Positions 52,501-53,521 of a stretch of 64,000 bases of DNA are shown here, one piece after another. Numbering within the stretch: the stretch's first letter is position 1; each line of letters starts with the position of its first letter. Under the pieces are notes generated by a model. That model was not told where the DNA came from and made no database searches. It saw only the letters and a program-made list of their open reading frames with translations. This stretch comes from an uncultured Christensenellaceae bacterium (GTDB taxonomy: Bacteria; Bacillota; Clostridia; Christensenellales; Aristaeellaceae): contig CAJOJQ010000011.1 of NCBI GenBank assembly GCA_905234985.1, forward strand, positions 57,623-121,622, in the 5' to 3' direction. The position numbers and the translations under genes are program-made.

Positions 52501-53260
52501 CGGCACGATCACGGCGCACGACCTGACGATCACCGCCGGGTACGACGTGGGTTCCGAAGACGATCCTCTCCGCGCCAACGTGTCCGGCAATATGGACGTA
52601 ACCTCCATCTGGGGCAATACGTACGTCCTTACCGCGACCGGCTGGCGGCTGCTGAAGGATGAAATCAGCCAGATCGCCGTACTGGGCGCGTTCGCCGAAA
52701 CAGCCAAGCTGAAAGTTCTCAGCACCGCACACTACGCCATGCAGACCGATCCGGCGCTGCTGGAACAGTACGCCTGCGGCGAAGACCTGACGAGCTACAG
52801 CGAACACTGCGCGGCCAACGGCAGCCCCGAAATCTATCAGGCCCTGATCGACGGCGCGAAGAACGACGTCAGCAAGATGCTTTGGACGCTGGTTCGCGAT
52901 CAGCGTTCCATCGGCGACTTCGTACTGGGCGTCTTCTCCGAAGAAGCCTATGTGTGCGACAGCCTGATGCGCTTCGAGATCAGCCTGACCGGCCTGAACA
53001 GCGCCTACGACGGACAGCTGGAAGGCGAAATGGTGTATGTGCTGCTCTGTGTGGCGGGCAAGCTGGTCAGCGTTCCCGTGCAGGTGCAGGACGGCATGCT
53101 CCACTTTGATCTGGATCGTTTGGGCATGGACAAAGCGAATTTCGGCTTCACGCCGTTCGTGATCGTCAGGAGCGACGTTTACAACAGCCTCATGACGGAA
53201 AAAGGCGAAGCAAGCCCTGATTCAAAAGCCCAGGCCGAGAACGGCACGGTGAACAACTGA
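19529..53260 (+). CDS. Giant secreted repeat protein, 11,243 residues (filamentous-adhesin-like)
   Basis: One unbroken frame of 33,732 bases. The ATG lies eight bases after AGGAGG. Residues 1-50 are a signal sequence (basic MKRISKNKKNGRMVEKR, then a hydrophobic core, possible cleavage near AYA-ET). Gly/Ser/Gln/Glu/Pro-rich, Asn-Glu and Asp-rich stretches reach about residue 230. RTX-like motifs (GEGSDTVSV, GEGSDTVTL, GAGDDRVNV) lie at about 405-475. About six InlB-B-like beta modules occupy roughly 1050-1900. A helical segment (about 2370-2965) interrupts a series of some 47 Gly/Ala/Val-rich repeats up to about residue 5560. Beta-rich modules continue to about 8950, including TGTLYxKDG repeats. 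A duplicated helical domain (8952-9260), coiled coils (about 9300-9650 and 10,075-10,745) and a C-terminal domain (about 11,040-11,243) complete it. Cys is rare. There is no sortase, S-layer or autotransporter-barrel signature. The closest class I can name is the large filamentous adhesins (LktA-type); this is not verified. A strong hairpin follows the stop. Confidence 0.9.
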   Translation: MKRISKNKKNGRMVEKRLAVVVLLLALWFMAFTILPGSLRSYAGSFSAYAETLEGGGESGPGMTGSGEGGSGESGSGENQQPGENQQPGENQEPGDNQNDGEGGEVGPLVQGTVNTRGIGDNNENNNENNNENNNENNNENNNENNNDNNNENNNENNNDNNNENDGGENNDDNDDNKDGDDGDENGDGKDDDDGDENGDGDDGEDDKDDDDEEDEDDVEEEEDAPEGEAYLLDENGEKDEENTFTNDPPSDDEENPAQNAIQKAVDAALQTIEENTLELTIQVEAGEYNGDIIIKLPDAGPLGGENEEAGEDTPALNKDFVLKIVSAGATKDENGNYQATADGSAKVNGNIISEGINLLLAGLYQAMEKRIEIRDATLTVIGTTEDDTVNVVAQEGSGDITIDTGEGSDTVSVEAGGEGDITILTGEGSDTVTLTAPENEDEGEDGGEEEDGGEASEPAAISVDTGAGDDRVNVNIDLGGDKYNEVNIADEDTVRVHFGGKLAEDEEEPITVSEDGKTLTFINQEGGTLRVNMERILARKLSDSLENKPEVEIDLEDQDDNRLRFSDDHTVVWFDADGAFTNYILKNSLKDIHSFVLHIAGDGLLNQLIIDGEDAADDDGRVVVRDVLAEKVNLIIKGEKIDLLGTLVADNIEIIAEAESVHAEEEEGQSKLDKIESTYESMKADLFNVTHKVEINVGDEAKIYAYGDVALEANVDQSGAMLDLSLFTDVLNLVNVKVGSAKVNVKGEIHAGTSGEIVYDEGTNTFTFVEDQQKDVTSAGSIRISTKVNTEVEAGSSNGYLSSLAVAVAVINSEINISGAVLEAADDIVAQAKGAVKVQAQAAAADLPVSVGVVAVVSDVHADAIASSLTAGGSITINAEGEVEIKNKAVRDSGDDDDDDDGGDDKDDGDHGDDNGGGDGGDKDDGDDDDDDGGSKSGGFFVVTVLNQDVRARVAGGSALVAGGDVTVHSTANADVKSRAVSAADEDEDDGGDDEEDGEDGEGEEEDAPKSVGSVKDFARQILEIVVEEIDLGAVADKLLAGLKSADYTVKSAPTNDESKGQISLSRSSANKGGEVVVTAHPKEGYVLDSITLRYLEPGKDHYTTKTLDLTDKEVHPEVGNDYYFDMPASDTAVLVTFREKTASDTEEVTGDDLASLFGDPDDEGKDASDVADVGNVFDQATSGAAQEASTANGVLIKDSEAANAIELKYEGNDEEKGSLLAAEDVKKAAPGDKIQIVVNPAADHNMKKDSLYMGYKTADGVGRMKVSADSDGNYVVTIPKNATEVTFGCEWEAKEEEEEEESSNAAAQITGALAVAVVLNNNKAEIDGSVIEAGGKLDVAANASTVVVSTADGAGTEEEDEEKKDDKEDEKEDDAEAEVEYQNGGKYAVQVAETEGGKVLQPEISQDRRKMTFTVTPDEGKQVDKIVVSWVTARGTKKTKELELADGTDNVFVLTVEDDPATSEDERDFIAKDGSTVTVSVTFEDDLLSQAGQLIGMDEPQGESTKQDAFYVEGFSNTVGVVKSEGGSVEQKSRNDETGSSKFAFEIKNDTGYKAPEVSYTYYKDGDEDGKPTGTGTIEAVTGNTYVLDISTLEGIKPGTAVEIKTEFAEDSREISLGGGDEDHYTLTSENEKAKVGDEITIKAEAASGYNLGDKITYTYTDKDGQTKTGELTAGENGDFTFEMPADVSEEDGKNTVSFSASPAEKEVPLTVSVENVSEQVTVEVETVPRVDNGDAVSLTVKDDEYYVKEVKATAHNAISFFELGLPDITVTQNEDGTYTLKAEGVDNLEDNCASVELEITVALKPVEVKAADAENGQIKVEEKRVMNGEKTVLHAELEGDDGYRADRDTVKAVIKDGTSETIVQGKRQKDGTYIFEIPESVSENASIEIQAEFERGKDDPDLPSASIGVAVAINVVQSRNSAVIKGGSDITAEEGLSLNAETEKADSTAKAIAGYSEGNIGVGGAISVNVASAKTNAKIYNAANKATEITLGGGDFEVTANADVHFGTKGDAQGKEAAEAVGVGAGIAVAVTGADATAAVQDGVKFSMADEDAALDNIRFIAKQKVKDAIVAKAGGAGGISVMPVLALDITGSSAVAYLGDMNGGAFSLGSEDDLHDADELKTAVIYAANEAEHSSTAKGSAASGDAAVAAAFNITILNDSAEAALKHSVIGNGIFVGADSVSTLKSVSVAGAEGASEDDDQKDEEKDEDKGGADAQADKAIAGGAGLSGVNGSKNVSAGSVLEKNSGRQQAETSEGGVSVAAGFVLNIQDNAANAAIDGDAALQAVRAPGADGEDVEDGEEIYQQDMNGNVHTIARNRTVAEIQANGSAANGSVGIGVAVAINIVDIDNIARIGGRASVKADGNVDVRAEVLEGEEEEEEGEEEEGEEGEEKSALQAQLEKALNDLLNSLMEKLGLAQYDKVLDVTGGIAGVVAGIASDIASGMLTEEHGFGEALTSVGSFGEIVDLLTDNINAAANVFTTIPDLVKDSLNEILEAAVGKETLELVKAIESGSLADELLDFSELMTPIEIINQAVEQVEATVGRIDDVIAKLEETLLSVQDISLDVDESLLPEDLRKDYNDLVDGIAQIKALANLSELDALSDLADMSAITDISALKEHLEKLKQVKSDMEALAGRLGDAINTVLETDFVQMAADLGKDVVLNLKDEMASLVLETIKNSVTSLSFDAEAFQNGVQDALKKTLKEAAEKASADALAEVKAIYNEAKRIVDVVTSTADVAEEFTTGKIEALKNKLETLTGLAESLETKAEGIISAAEKVTTAAGNLLENLDKITEYATEQAAEQIKKQIEERIDSVTSFIKENIDATIGGFTTLVDGVVTNYAQVIGGKIDLVKDTLTKAEASVDHIHETLFDGAKFREAMKQSVMKAANNLKDNTLGALTEGIVNIDKLSAYIKGGTLGKDMKDSLMAAVKNAGMALANGAMDTLTDWLDLKVQAPESNVDKHVITTEAIAGAGGGSVGVAGSVAIAVLNGTTKAIIESYTGNSGDASIEAGGEVAILAVNDQKVTTTASGSMNPDGSADANEGAGSSDVNDTKGKDEGGEEEEEKTLYTVANPTGQGELSVSVKGREKEDGHVKAAYEDLVKVSVRPPEGKELDELTYTFTADGKTVTKKIIVKDHSADGETTYVFYMPEGNVSSIQATYKDADPKAKTGNANTNSKGSSVGVGAAFSFVYGEVNTGAILGENRVLDADALAIRAKAEREVETSSVSGTDPLARDGGSSGSKDISIDASVALNILEGSIEAGVGRNARITTHGEDSILIDEPEETEEGEEGEEGEEGEEEADDDAPKANFVLTADEISKAISRASGFSMGQSTAVGAAVAINIIDTDVNVGFAGSAELENGTAYIAGTSVNEDESNAMATAMGADMERYTNKFKSMEESAEETANGVFSGEIFDQKEEESDKEEGGNKTAGSINKKLDAESDKAEGDKTAADKASTKAPLSTNVMRTQSVSDKTDTSKANNDVSEAGSEADSATDQNLQMSGDKNKSSVQVAAAVGLTISKHQVNTTMQGSINAAGGVSVLAGNEGNFRTLGTGAAMSLAKNSNAIAAGVAVSVNRNEANTEVGDGAEIISEDGDVTVEANLTQNTTGKYNGLLAAQALAGAVSGSGGGASVAGAISVLVSSAETKARIGENASIEAHKIAVQAVDKSKMAIRAGGISVSKGASVGVGASVAVIVSNNVVDTSIGDGASITGTRLDVLAEKTMVTMKDYRLPYGINDAMTNSTGADENAETGMLDMKKEGDSYKVSINIKSEDLLKAVDLLNFLSSTNYYAEAIGGSVNTGAKSSASVAGSIAMIYFNNKINAAVGAADITITSSEDEDADEGEDGGVSINAYGGSNTRIIAGAVSASASNSVGADVALLINNDAVNTKVGLTGQANITADGDYEQTAKVDSYTQVFSIAASAGKKNTVGGTINVIVSNNEAVSELGANARVTSGGKLDVLANTAEDLLLVAAAAAVALTQGAAVGGNVDVIVNRAKTKAIVGAGAELLAGTDIKIHADDREQLISVIAAVSASGGGHSIAGAAGVLVTKSDTLVDVGSGAKLTAVEGALSLKAKSDSLMANAILSTAISLKGMGIGATVNVDVFKRNVKVNTANAQLTAGKSIASQALGKDNTVLITMAVGAAKDIAVAGSIPVTVAKNNIKNTNSGALRATAGGSIAFESDYTYSLVDAAGGIGISLSGVAVGATLSTAVISNTIETTLGDASILRAAAKHTVNTRGAGDATGIYVGATGDERIILASLSASGSLSSVAVAGVINTLVASNKIKADAGSATMIAGYDEDMTQTALADVIVNAKDEAGLYNCAGALSVSGSTGVGATIVTLVFAQNVAARAVGTIQASRDVTVKATTDNDVWLLALTFAAGASNGVAGGANVLVFQSEAKADLGGTILAGRNVTAAAKGDNMLLNIAASAGIGGSAGVGAVAVVTYFQGKTLANILENSVLGADDNKIGGKVTVSAESTEFVSSDAAGIAGGGTAGVGGTIDIIITKVRTEARTGRNVKTYSAGAVDVTATDNYDLMAIAASLAVGGTAGVGVTALVSVALGTVAAVVGEGNTIVADGVKVQADNQRKILTADATVAGGGTAGVGATLTAVVAGAKMSQDAHDTLYGGMKPETQVEGGFGNANSAAREYKPTDTAAVLEGDGQRPGSNNYGSYGQGGMVYESPNGEILYTKDSNNNYHSTGKTRVAAGNDPVFYYDAESGQYVGAVEVYDESSFSNTANGGDGTSFTAKTVGDLSDAVSAVIGGGGSVTANKNIDVLSNDKLETLIISGTVAVGGTAGVGVGLTVGVLNSNVQARVDEGTALSAGGSINVNAATGASKASGSVQKAAGSVNPLSQDQINSSNAKANEDAGGNAGDSSARLISVTAAGGVAGIGVSGAVLTVFSNVTAKMSGNVNGASSLNVTSGMNFGKVLTANLAAAAGAVGVNASVGMAYFDGKAHAMIAGGQAQTIKNVTNSINVQTTGSTNATVVAASIAAGATAVNAGVVLALNRSEAGSIIGRNVTIDAENANVSVGHSFSSNAITVPISISVGAVAVNAMATVAINSLKAVSYIGAAEGEAQGSGRINAASLAVTAIANGDVDVTGVAVSGGAAAVNGIVAIGLNFVKNVAAMRRMPVTLTGAMDVSAKMTGVTDVFSTSITVGGVAVGASVDAAYIGSSNEAIVELGGDSTASRLTVLATNDPRATVLGITGGAGGTAVNVNVGLALNKGLNRAVLGGSGNLTLTGEEDDDGLFVEAVGIGQAHTALYSAGIGGVSVNVSLAFSWLKAQQEAKIDNTGTIVVENNKTVRVEAIQSTPNPHANYVFTDKNGGNAQTVKFGDSMAKAYLFSAGAGLVSVNASAGVVISDSTNRAFLKAKDLTAGTVYVTGGGKSDSNVKIDNIGVGVVSVGLMAGVSLTKGTFDAGISATGDWNIYSLILKNDYTSTSVSDVTPAAGGVSASLVNAGVNVGIALNATKANTTLNGGGRVTVQKVVNISTNSSYVAGEPNAQAIITKPAVDVSLVKVVANVAVAQNRLSQTTTLNNISFLGGTANVTISSTLKNAGAKAETKLSGGSGASVSIVGIDLNFAVATSKTVNTATISGGNINVKSLSMATSTKSQVNAFGKTPTTVGLVLLGALLTDARTADRVTATTSNANITTANDLDITAVGDGTADAMSENGMKVSLVSGTSSRASAQVGAGSGDRQSVTAGISGGTINAGGDLTIAAENIGSAKANIKSGLELGLATVSVSVLPTTSYYKTEAYVNGGANVTTGRDLTVRTQDNTKAESKANSNSIGLGLSADDTKGTNTIVTDSSIGISGTLKAENNLNILINSITSMEARTVSTGGGFIKGSGLRAENYLTRTGKITVGENSELAANFGDVNILSVLGRSYDGKKTDSISTYAKSVGGGVVTLSTIRNDTSISNTAQIDVNNGVSIFNRYNNINIRTDSSQNGLSVYGSADASGLGAAPDVKNDVRLTLNSVINLGQGGSKVEIEGRRVYVGARIAELSENVYAYAKGAAVGADVDATNNTTHHINATTNVSSVTMIAHDDAKLYASTAPAYKKENIRSESRVQLNAIGEAIAKTDMRDSYAKATLKVNSGFTFYGTNLNATINQYDENRTSVIQKVGGFISKKKKDEGSFTVSKDASFTNSVLYLGDAAAGIYIDISNDLNDNGVVRQVGIKNEAEIWSITNTMVTLGNISNFMPGTANLTGNISSLTVYNQAMLPQITITNNTDRSLTLGNVIFRNEGFVNPRVYKDGTRYSVNILNTHYAPELVVTNTGAGDITLNGMIPLYDGRATFQWTGETGGRLLSADTVTVITMDDTTGTQSVRPLWTHSLVVKNAAQVGYDEAHPFYAWIVSSDTERDPDDVLIASEGDVYFDMTAVQLYDVNSLDDSSIHNESRPAPVVDINSITSAQGNVYLALEEGRNLYMTDPNTVTIPLPGTLEYDTSSTVTLAAEYTVSGLDMLAYYEIAYDPESGISTYQLPNGTVFYMDGQGNVSRIEEGGVSTALTDYTFHVNADGKVDMITIGEGVSINLLTGKLNVEDGTSFEVLMQAISATWMNEKGLFNGGIKVRISLEDGSDKDFKVLKMNREWNNLVWYYMNQLMPDVMKVQTVNNFMIAWDQASNQLHFYRVGQATTDNGAISKFNEDVFKNLSGEEEGGNYRTTYSKTDAFFGAGGKKLSVGEILNTNNRTNNWTYVFPVGTNEDGDELLGFLETGYWVKATSTDRGYGNNHAYTYEWSADGVHYQTLHIVDTGSNMGVTVDANYSGDIYDALNGVYWLPTHETGVLTSVMTNKGERIEANVDDHFRFTEPRHHVRVWTPKLWYSWPTIDITAHEEHLVIHNLTLEEVSAFFSNEGYETVNYYEPSIWDEETGSESTKLNVEYNEDGTIRRDAGGNIVGEARRVYVDYDAQGNITRLYEMVTRTDDEGNPILDEYGKEIIDLKTIQLIGDNLHEDYGHTGFFKLSENGETYILEEDSEKAAAAGIDTANDFTGTTGAYDTTKGGIKQGDTTYYKYLVVDAKNNETASYTYAGDYYVAVTGEEVKVVEHKDAEQADLTGAQSQDKFLLALDHGDLGDAVYTASDATITVNGAAKAGTRYNSDGSADDAFFAIPGALYQRVETTVKVVNEQTGQEEEKTTVTWTLVENPEEIDLTDYTRTNSQTVEDEENKTELTGDLYSFTEVSEEEGAEATTVTYLRAPDTVYSLTRTLITHDVWHEETEEVTFTEAETQAATANQTVTVDGAQITGTLYTKDGQQYLKTAGAEGSEGKLFKLTNEPVYSVTLEEQAEAVEFTESETEAAQEGEITDDSGETYTGTLYVKDGVTYILTPDTVVDTGEVDEENKPIMETVPGVLYRINKEKTYTEAWNKTATERIDSEEILWLYADVERYATDENGKYVINDAGEFQTEKDENGDPIIDSVGVGGFGSVGRWVLKSAWNALAGAVDAELTDEDATALVNSGATFDYYRLEGGKLVKPEGDIAEYGSLMCRNVQDEGGNVVSRVATLYKPPRYEDVDRSVKTWQTETVEEEEGQEGAFIASLTAENGYSILQNQTVTVDGQEITGTLCEKDGVRYLVAEETVDGEPVQTLYKMHSDSPEADKDEVLIVYVRDWFDVVLYDGLTARLRYDEFKSESRPAGDDNPVYVLRFGDAKDTKDGPAQTPTMTITGPVSGIKLNLVSLPDTAGVKSITTETDRNASYRITETLYLTVSGLVVSVKDAFAAKYDGTTYESTKIIASQLTGATKTEKDAAGNVISTDNGKPVLTMKANQAIWRELRTDVISTDRNGNYWYKGANDSEWKQASATVRRDPTNENVSIRRDGFATVTYNGKTYLEITLEKPKDDSGRVLENEDYVLYFRMPVGSGEIKAGSDGKVDVVSGKPYNQKLVRDVIGTYCYVTTITAAQNADIWIFGGRDSMLDGDPANRDNDDVTAGGHLYFYSESRGSIGLTSDTRLDVSSPDIQFFDLNADSVIRTNVFLYKRAGEGDLLIPRDMVVDGAIWNVATGNGSVIFGDSADNVNHTLTLVNGGKAIITTNVLDDGSANPAATNPSDVRIKEIAAQGVKPTDDTLDPNYREGDLIIPKGDQSTVLIKATNDVIVEKIELADVVGGDEVGGLMIVEAGGTMTVEKTFNMKNKGEARLTLGDEGVFEDEVTLLDHSLMIATAKNDITFEKQLKADGGSTMNLTSTDGGLIAKDDVVMTNGSIANIDLKKDAEFRTHADLTGSDMTLVSHEGDAVITDYLIAKDGSMVSMTLEKGSFVLTDYTGEDGSRVETYLNTVGSVLNLNALQDILVSHHTAEGSIENMIAGNRFNAKDLTLIGTSTTINADKGVTIVSDENENLTDDPYVVKVYDSLSSRTATVTDQATGNITTSAMGLKIISANGGLDSAGEDDNRYDSWYLENGDMNALVKEDIVLRDHLKTVGGTGTLHTTAGSFILKDYTVDGALRTEGMQLTENSVLEIIAKKSVLVDRVAASASALSMTAESENIESKTWTADASRVFADAEKNVIVLNPSDFTDGPAVTVTGSEYADSFRHPDSTDDTEIPVEHMGLYVNARNGSVLFMTRLAEDNDVNSLDFQAVSSNVDVDARDHVTILEATLTDADMNIKSSGVAVTRRGLGLMNALRDGAENEPESLVSLANWVVGDRSNLNITALGDINILYNLNGVNEDDRIAEREFTIINDSHATVTSTAGGVYILRDYDLADTMSTLAYEADDYVGDNIYVPDVLVVGNETEPRTRDDAFGNRSSFTATGAKTVKVANILSDFADVSLRSTEEDTLYDIIRGEETNLRVAAAQNIDVLHPFNADGTVRHMMISYHDRAYDGDTTPIDTPNNASVTLSAGLDIGTEERNLYIDVPEELTVRIERVRNLYLTALKADALGDPVKPLTWSDDSIGYSPEDGKLILDGELYRLGYSEKDGLLITGEMENVDGEEYYAVVIPEFQEENLPGWLLERSDALYGNDGAVAWTYLLSDTVDVEDYVLSAFDGMTEKQVEEAVKTQYGAEILNAAKTAVKNGEAATIQEYIAAAATTPTGTVEDAAYKAICNAANEAVFRKLYDEGLIDSYTDETGEKQQLDRKGQILSIIGDDRAWDYAVDFAGQLRGAINSFTDTTPVENQSLSDWLLERSEAVYGDENAVGWMNLVSASEEEVKAYIAAPYEGMTDKEIETALTAEYGKEFVAAAKTAVKNGTSQSMQAFIADAALTPIGNAADEAQQAILEAARSSVFEKLLAAGMAGAYTDEDGKREISLQDQITLLTQRDEEYAAALAQQRLEAAAMDDASYQNAPGHERTSNYLTAAQKALADADQAVSDSTAARDSLQNALRVLTEQEIAQQRESEKLAALEADLAALKEEQKTLREREDQNANKEAQKALEEQIKIQKTRVDSQQAVDARAAEIAEKSAQLAEAENALRLGRMEQIAAQMNLDELNEAVLRAKTFQADYTREGSVRAETGDWTAKADEAAWLTEAEAAAAQAEQAVQAGDYAKAKELADQALASLKTAEAYSQVSLEEAIALTQPLQAVAETVANSDAAKTAADAYDASYEAYTAAYEALHEKLKAQDKLESEGLYLQGAKFETEEQKQAAIEDWEARLAAAADETAAAQREADDRMAELTQAQAELRAAEQLLSDARGTAVEAERYGYQLSSTRIDAEQRDLNILMGEAVEGGEINVRNEGSITIIIDKDMDTPDTVALKDSDVTVGTVNSERGNVSIENRSGSLLAGENEYKEVGDHVYLEENVHGRDITLAARDSVGSADSAFLVEETAHENTQVVNTYMVSLYGEPGMTDTGILMDADSNTERTENKPIGSLYTNNGEDMTLAEKVANTSLTSELPTVTAGSVAEGELASIIAIRKDTLRAYSESEATSLNLSAQTGSIFVTERTGSIGAGEIRAAGDVVLTAINGDVTQLATADNRSTVTVGGEMTVTVNGDVSLINEGDLTLNLNTPTNHVDITGREASEDVKNTYGLSDEAAEGSISVTSESEKALTGTALSNGSVTLLNGGDIGTDDEAFEIHSVLETGAVTLKGDNINVNNAEGGVTVNEIEAHGNLNLNVGSDIADAGNTGLGDTMDGLTDAQQALTDAERALTETNTAAGYAEKAKEAADSALAEAIENKRLAEEALDQANNDLNQARTDLGAAQQALDEALANLNENDRDSVKAVEDARKAVEAAQAAETAATEAVEHWQAEVDAAPQAIENATQAVTEAQAALEQAQATQEEARTVRDHAKETLQYAEDLLDAQRDYVNALHDEAATDLEKTALANQVGAEEDLRDAYRDYVALAEDENADPQALAQAEEAVNVARQAVEETRTAVQVLRNETAAEQALADAVDAAENAENERAQAEQNKNDATDAVAQAQAALDAAVTDKQIREAQAKLDEAVAAEAEAQEALEAAENAKAQADQNVVDAENALEKAKAETELVNQLEDRMNRAADESNTEESQQKANDALAAAKQLLEAQLAEDAAEADEKAALKELQEATDAKTEAEQQLQTAEETARAAEQTLADAEAAAQQAEEALNALGDNASGAQRKEAQKNLDDANAALEEARNAAQQANEEKDQAQNTFDAAETRLDNATAAEAEASQNLADAQEARAEAEGIAQAAADAADKQTAKEAAQKQLADAQEEQNQVTNLIQELANANEEMEREQAQRDSDRDSYNRSNTGKDTAQKGLEDTTRKSDTLDKQNNTLADKQAAVKALEEQLAALTGTSDPDQAKEAAQQKVDQAQNDLNAAAAVSQTADAAVNHDAIKPDATGSGAVRADDAKSGDAAIRVSGNATITSGGSIGGQNGQELTMNVDGVTDIKAKDDVKLQSGQDVTLNNLTAGGSVGVAGHGDITGVGGDPVISGTDVTLNAVSTGDENATIGKADGTALTLDTDEVSLRGDDVGVDVSGGVTLGDIVANNADITADGDVKRKDGTEIDASDLTIRTTGNIGTEDNPITTNVDTITAVGQDVYIDNRSDDLTVKEISGKTVDIDTAGSLGQTPDGTITAHDLTITAGYDVGSEDDPLRANVSGNMDVTSIWGNTYVLTATGWRLLKDEISQIAVLGAFAETAKLKVLSTAHYAMQTDPALLEQYACGEDLTSYSEHCAANGSPEIYQALIDGAKNDVSKMLWTLVRDQRSIGDFVLGVFSEEAYVCDSLMRFEISLTGLNSAYDGQLEGEMVYVLLCVAGKLVSVPVQVQDGMLHFDLDRLGMDKANFGFTPFVIVRSDVYNSLMTEKGEASPDSKAQAENGTVNN
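19889..20215 (+). repeat. In-frame Asn-Glu tetrad repeat and Asp/Gly-rich stretch in the giant gene
   Basis: From residue 121 the protein reads D-N-N, then about ten E/D-N-N-N tetrads encoded by 12-base units such as GAAAACAATAAC, up to about 20023. It then becomes an acidic Asp/Gly/Glu stretch to about residue 229. The 12-base period keeps the frame if copy number changes. The segment is probably disordered and may be a spacer between the export signal and the folded parts, or bind cations. Confidence 0.85.
30061..36180 (+). repeat. Array of about 32 Gly/Ala/Val-rich repeats in the giant protein
   Basis: Units average about 64 residues. The core is a glycine turn followed by a hydrophobic strand and an Ala-rich strand, for example ASVAGAISVLVSSAETKAR, NTVGGTINVIVSNNEAVSE, AAVGGNVDVIVNRAKTKAI, AGVGGTIDIIITKVRTEAR and TAVNAGVVLALNRSEAGS. 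Each is followed by a G-x-x-x-I-x-A turn and a V-x-V-x-A strand. I counted 32 cores here and about 15 related ones between 21900 and 29650. A beta-solenoid-like fibre is plausible. Copies are diverged at the DNA level, so the array is old. Confidence 0.8.
40780..42340 (+). repeat. TGTLYxKDGxxYL repeats in the giant protein
   Basis: At least three clear copies: QTVTVDGAQITGTLYTKDGQ with QYLKTAG, SGETYTGTLYVKDGVTYIL, and QTVTVDGQEITGTLCEKDGV with RYLVAEE. A weaker copy (NKTELTGDLYSFTEV) precedes them. Acidic linkers rich in Glu and Thr join them. The function is unknown; they may be small beta-hairpin modules. Confidence 0.7.
46382..47320 (+). repeat. Tandem duplicated helical domain in the giant protein
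   Basis: Copy one begins GWLLERSDALYGNDGAVAW (residue about 8954) and copy two DWLLERSEAVYGDENAVGW (about 9126). Both continue with an E-x-V-x-x-Y segment, YGAEILNAAKTAVKNG versus YGKEFVAAAKTAVKNG, and end in a Y-T-D-E-[TD]-G turn. The pair leads into a long coiled coil starting near 47430. Confidence 0.85.
49755..51770 (+). other. Long Ala/Glu-rich coiled-coil rod in the giant protein
   Basis: About 670 residues with heptad-like spacing and very high Ala, Glu, Gln and Asp content, with recurring fragments such as DAQQALTDAERALTE, EEALDQANNDLNQAR, AQAALDAAVTDKQIREAQ and AEEALNALGDNASGAQR. It lies between two beta-rich regions near the C-terminus, so it may act as a stalk. Similar but shorter rods lie at 47430-48470 and 26720-28420. 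Confidence 0.8.
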
Positions 53261-53276
53261 TAAACCCCAAATACAA

Positions 53277-53310
53277 CGGGCGTCGGAATTCGTTCCGACG
53301 CCCGAAGTTT
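53277..53310 (+). terminator. Terminator hairpin after the giant gene
   Basis: CGGGCGTCGGAA (53277-53288) and TTCCGACGCCCG (53293-53304) form a perfect 12-bp stem with a TTCG tetraloop, followed by a modest T-rich tail. It starts 17 bases after the stop codon. Confidence 0.85.
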
Positions 53311-53360
53311 GTGCATTTGTTTTCTAAAAAACGGTTTACCCAAGTATTATCCCAACTCTT

Positions 53361-53521
53361 ATACTAAAATCTGATAAAAAAGAGACAAGATAATCGAGGA
53401 TTTTTTCGCCTTGGCTAAGCTGAATGGAGGGAGGCGTAGCAGCGCTACGTTGACCGGAATGAAGCAACGCCAGGGCGAAAAAAGACCGATTAGATGTCAA
53501 TTTTTTAGCAGATTTTAGTAT
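53361..53521. mobile_element. Miniature inverted-repeat element (MITE-like), 161 bp
   Basis: The ends read ATACTAAAATCTGATAAAAAA and, on the other strand, ATACTAAAATCTGCTAAAAAA. Further in, a second pair of arms matches (TAATCGAGGATTTTTTCGCC at 53392-53411 against the reverse of 53468-53491), and CGTAGC/GCTACG flank the centre. There is no coding capacity. The right end reaches the prfC stop codon. No clear target duplication was seen. Confidence 0.7.

Noticed and set aside
41537..53104. A 3,855-codon open frame on the minus strand opposite the giant gene, with others at 19364-25039, 25508-28426, 28589-33637 and 36590-41206
   Set aside because: All five are in exact codon register with the sense gene, so their stops would correspond to sense TTA, CTA or TCA, which this GC-rich gene almost never uses. 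Those I checked end at a sense TTA. The translations are low-complexity His/Gly/Val-rich with no domain, so they are codon-usage shadows.
52640..53260. Autotransporter beta-barrel at the C-terminus of the giant protein
   Set aside because: The last 200 residues lack alternating amphipathic strands and a terminal aromatic residue; the protein ends in a hydrophilic tail.
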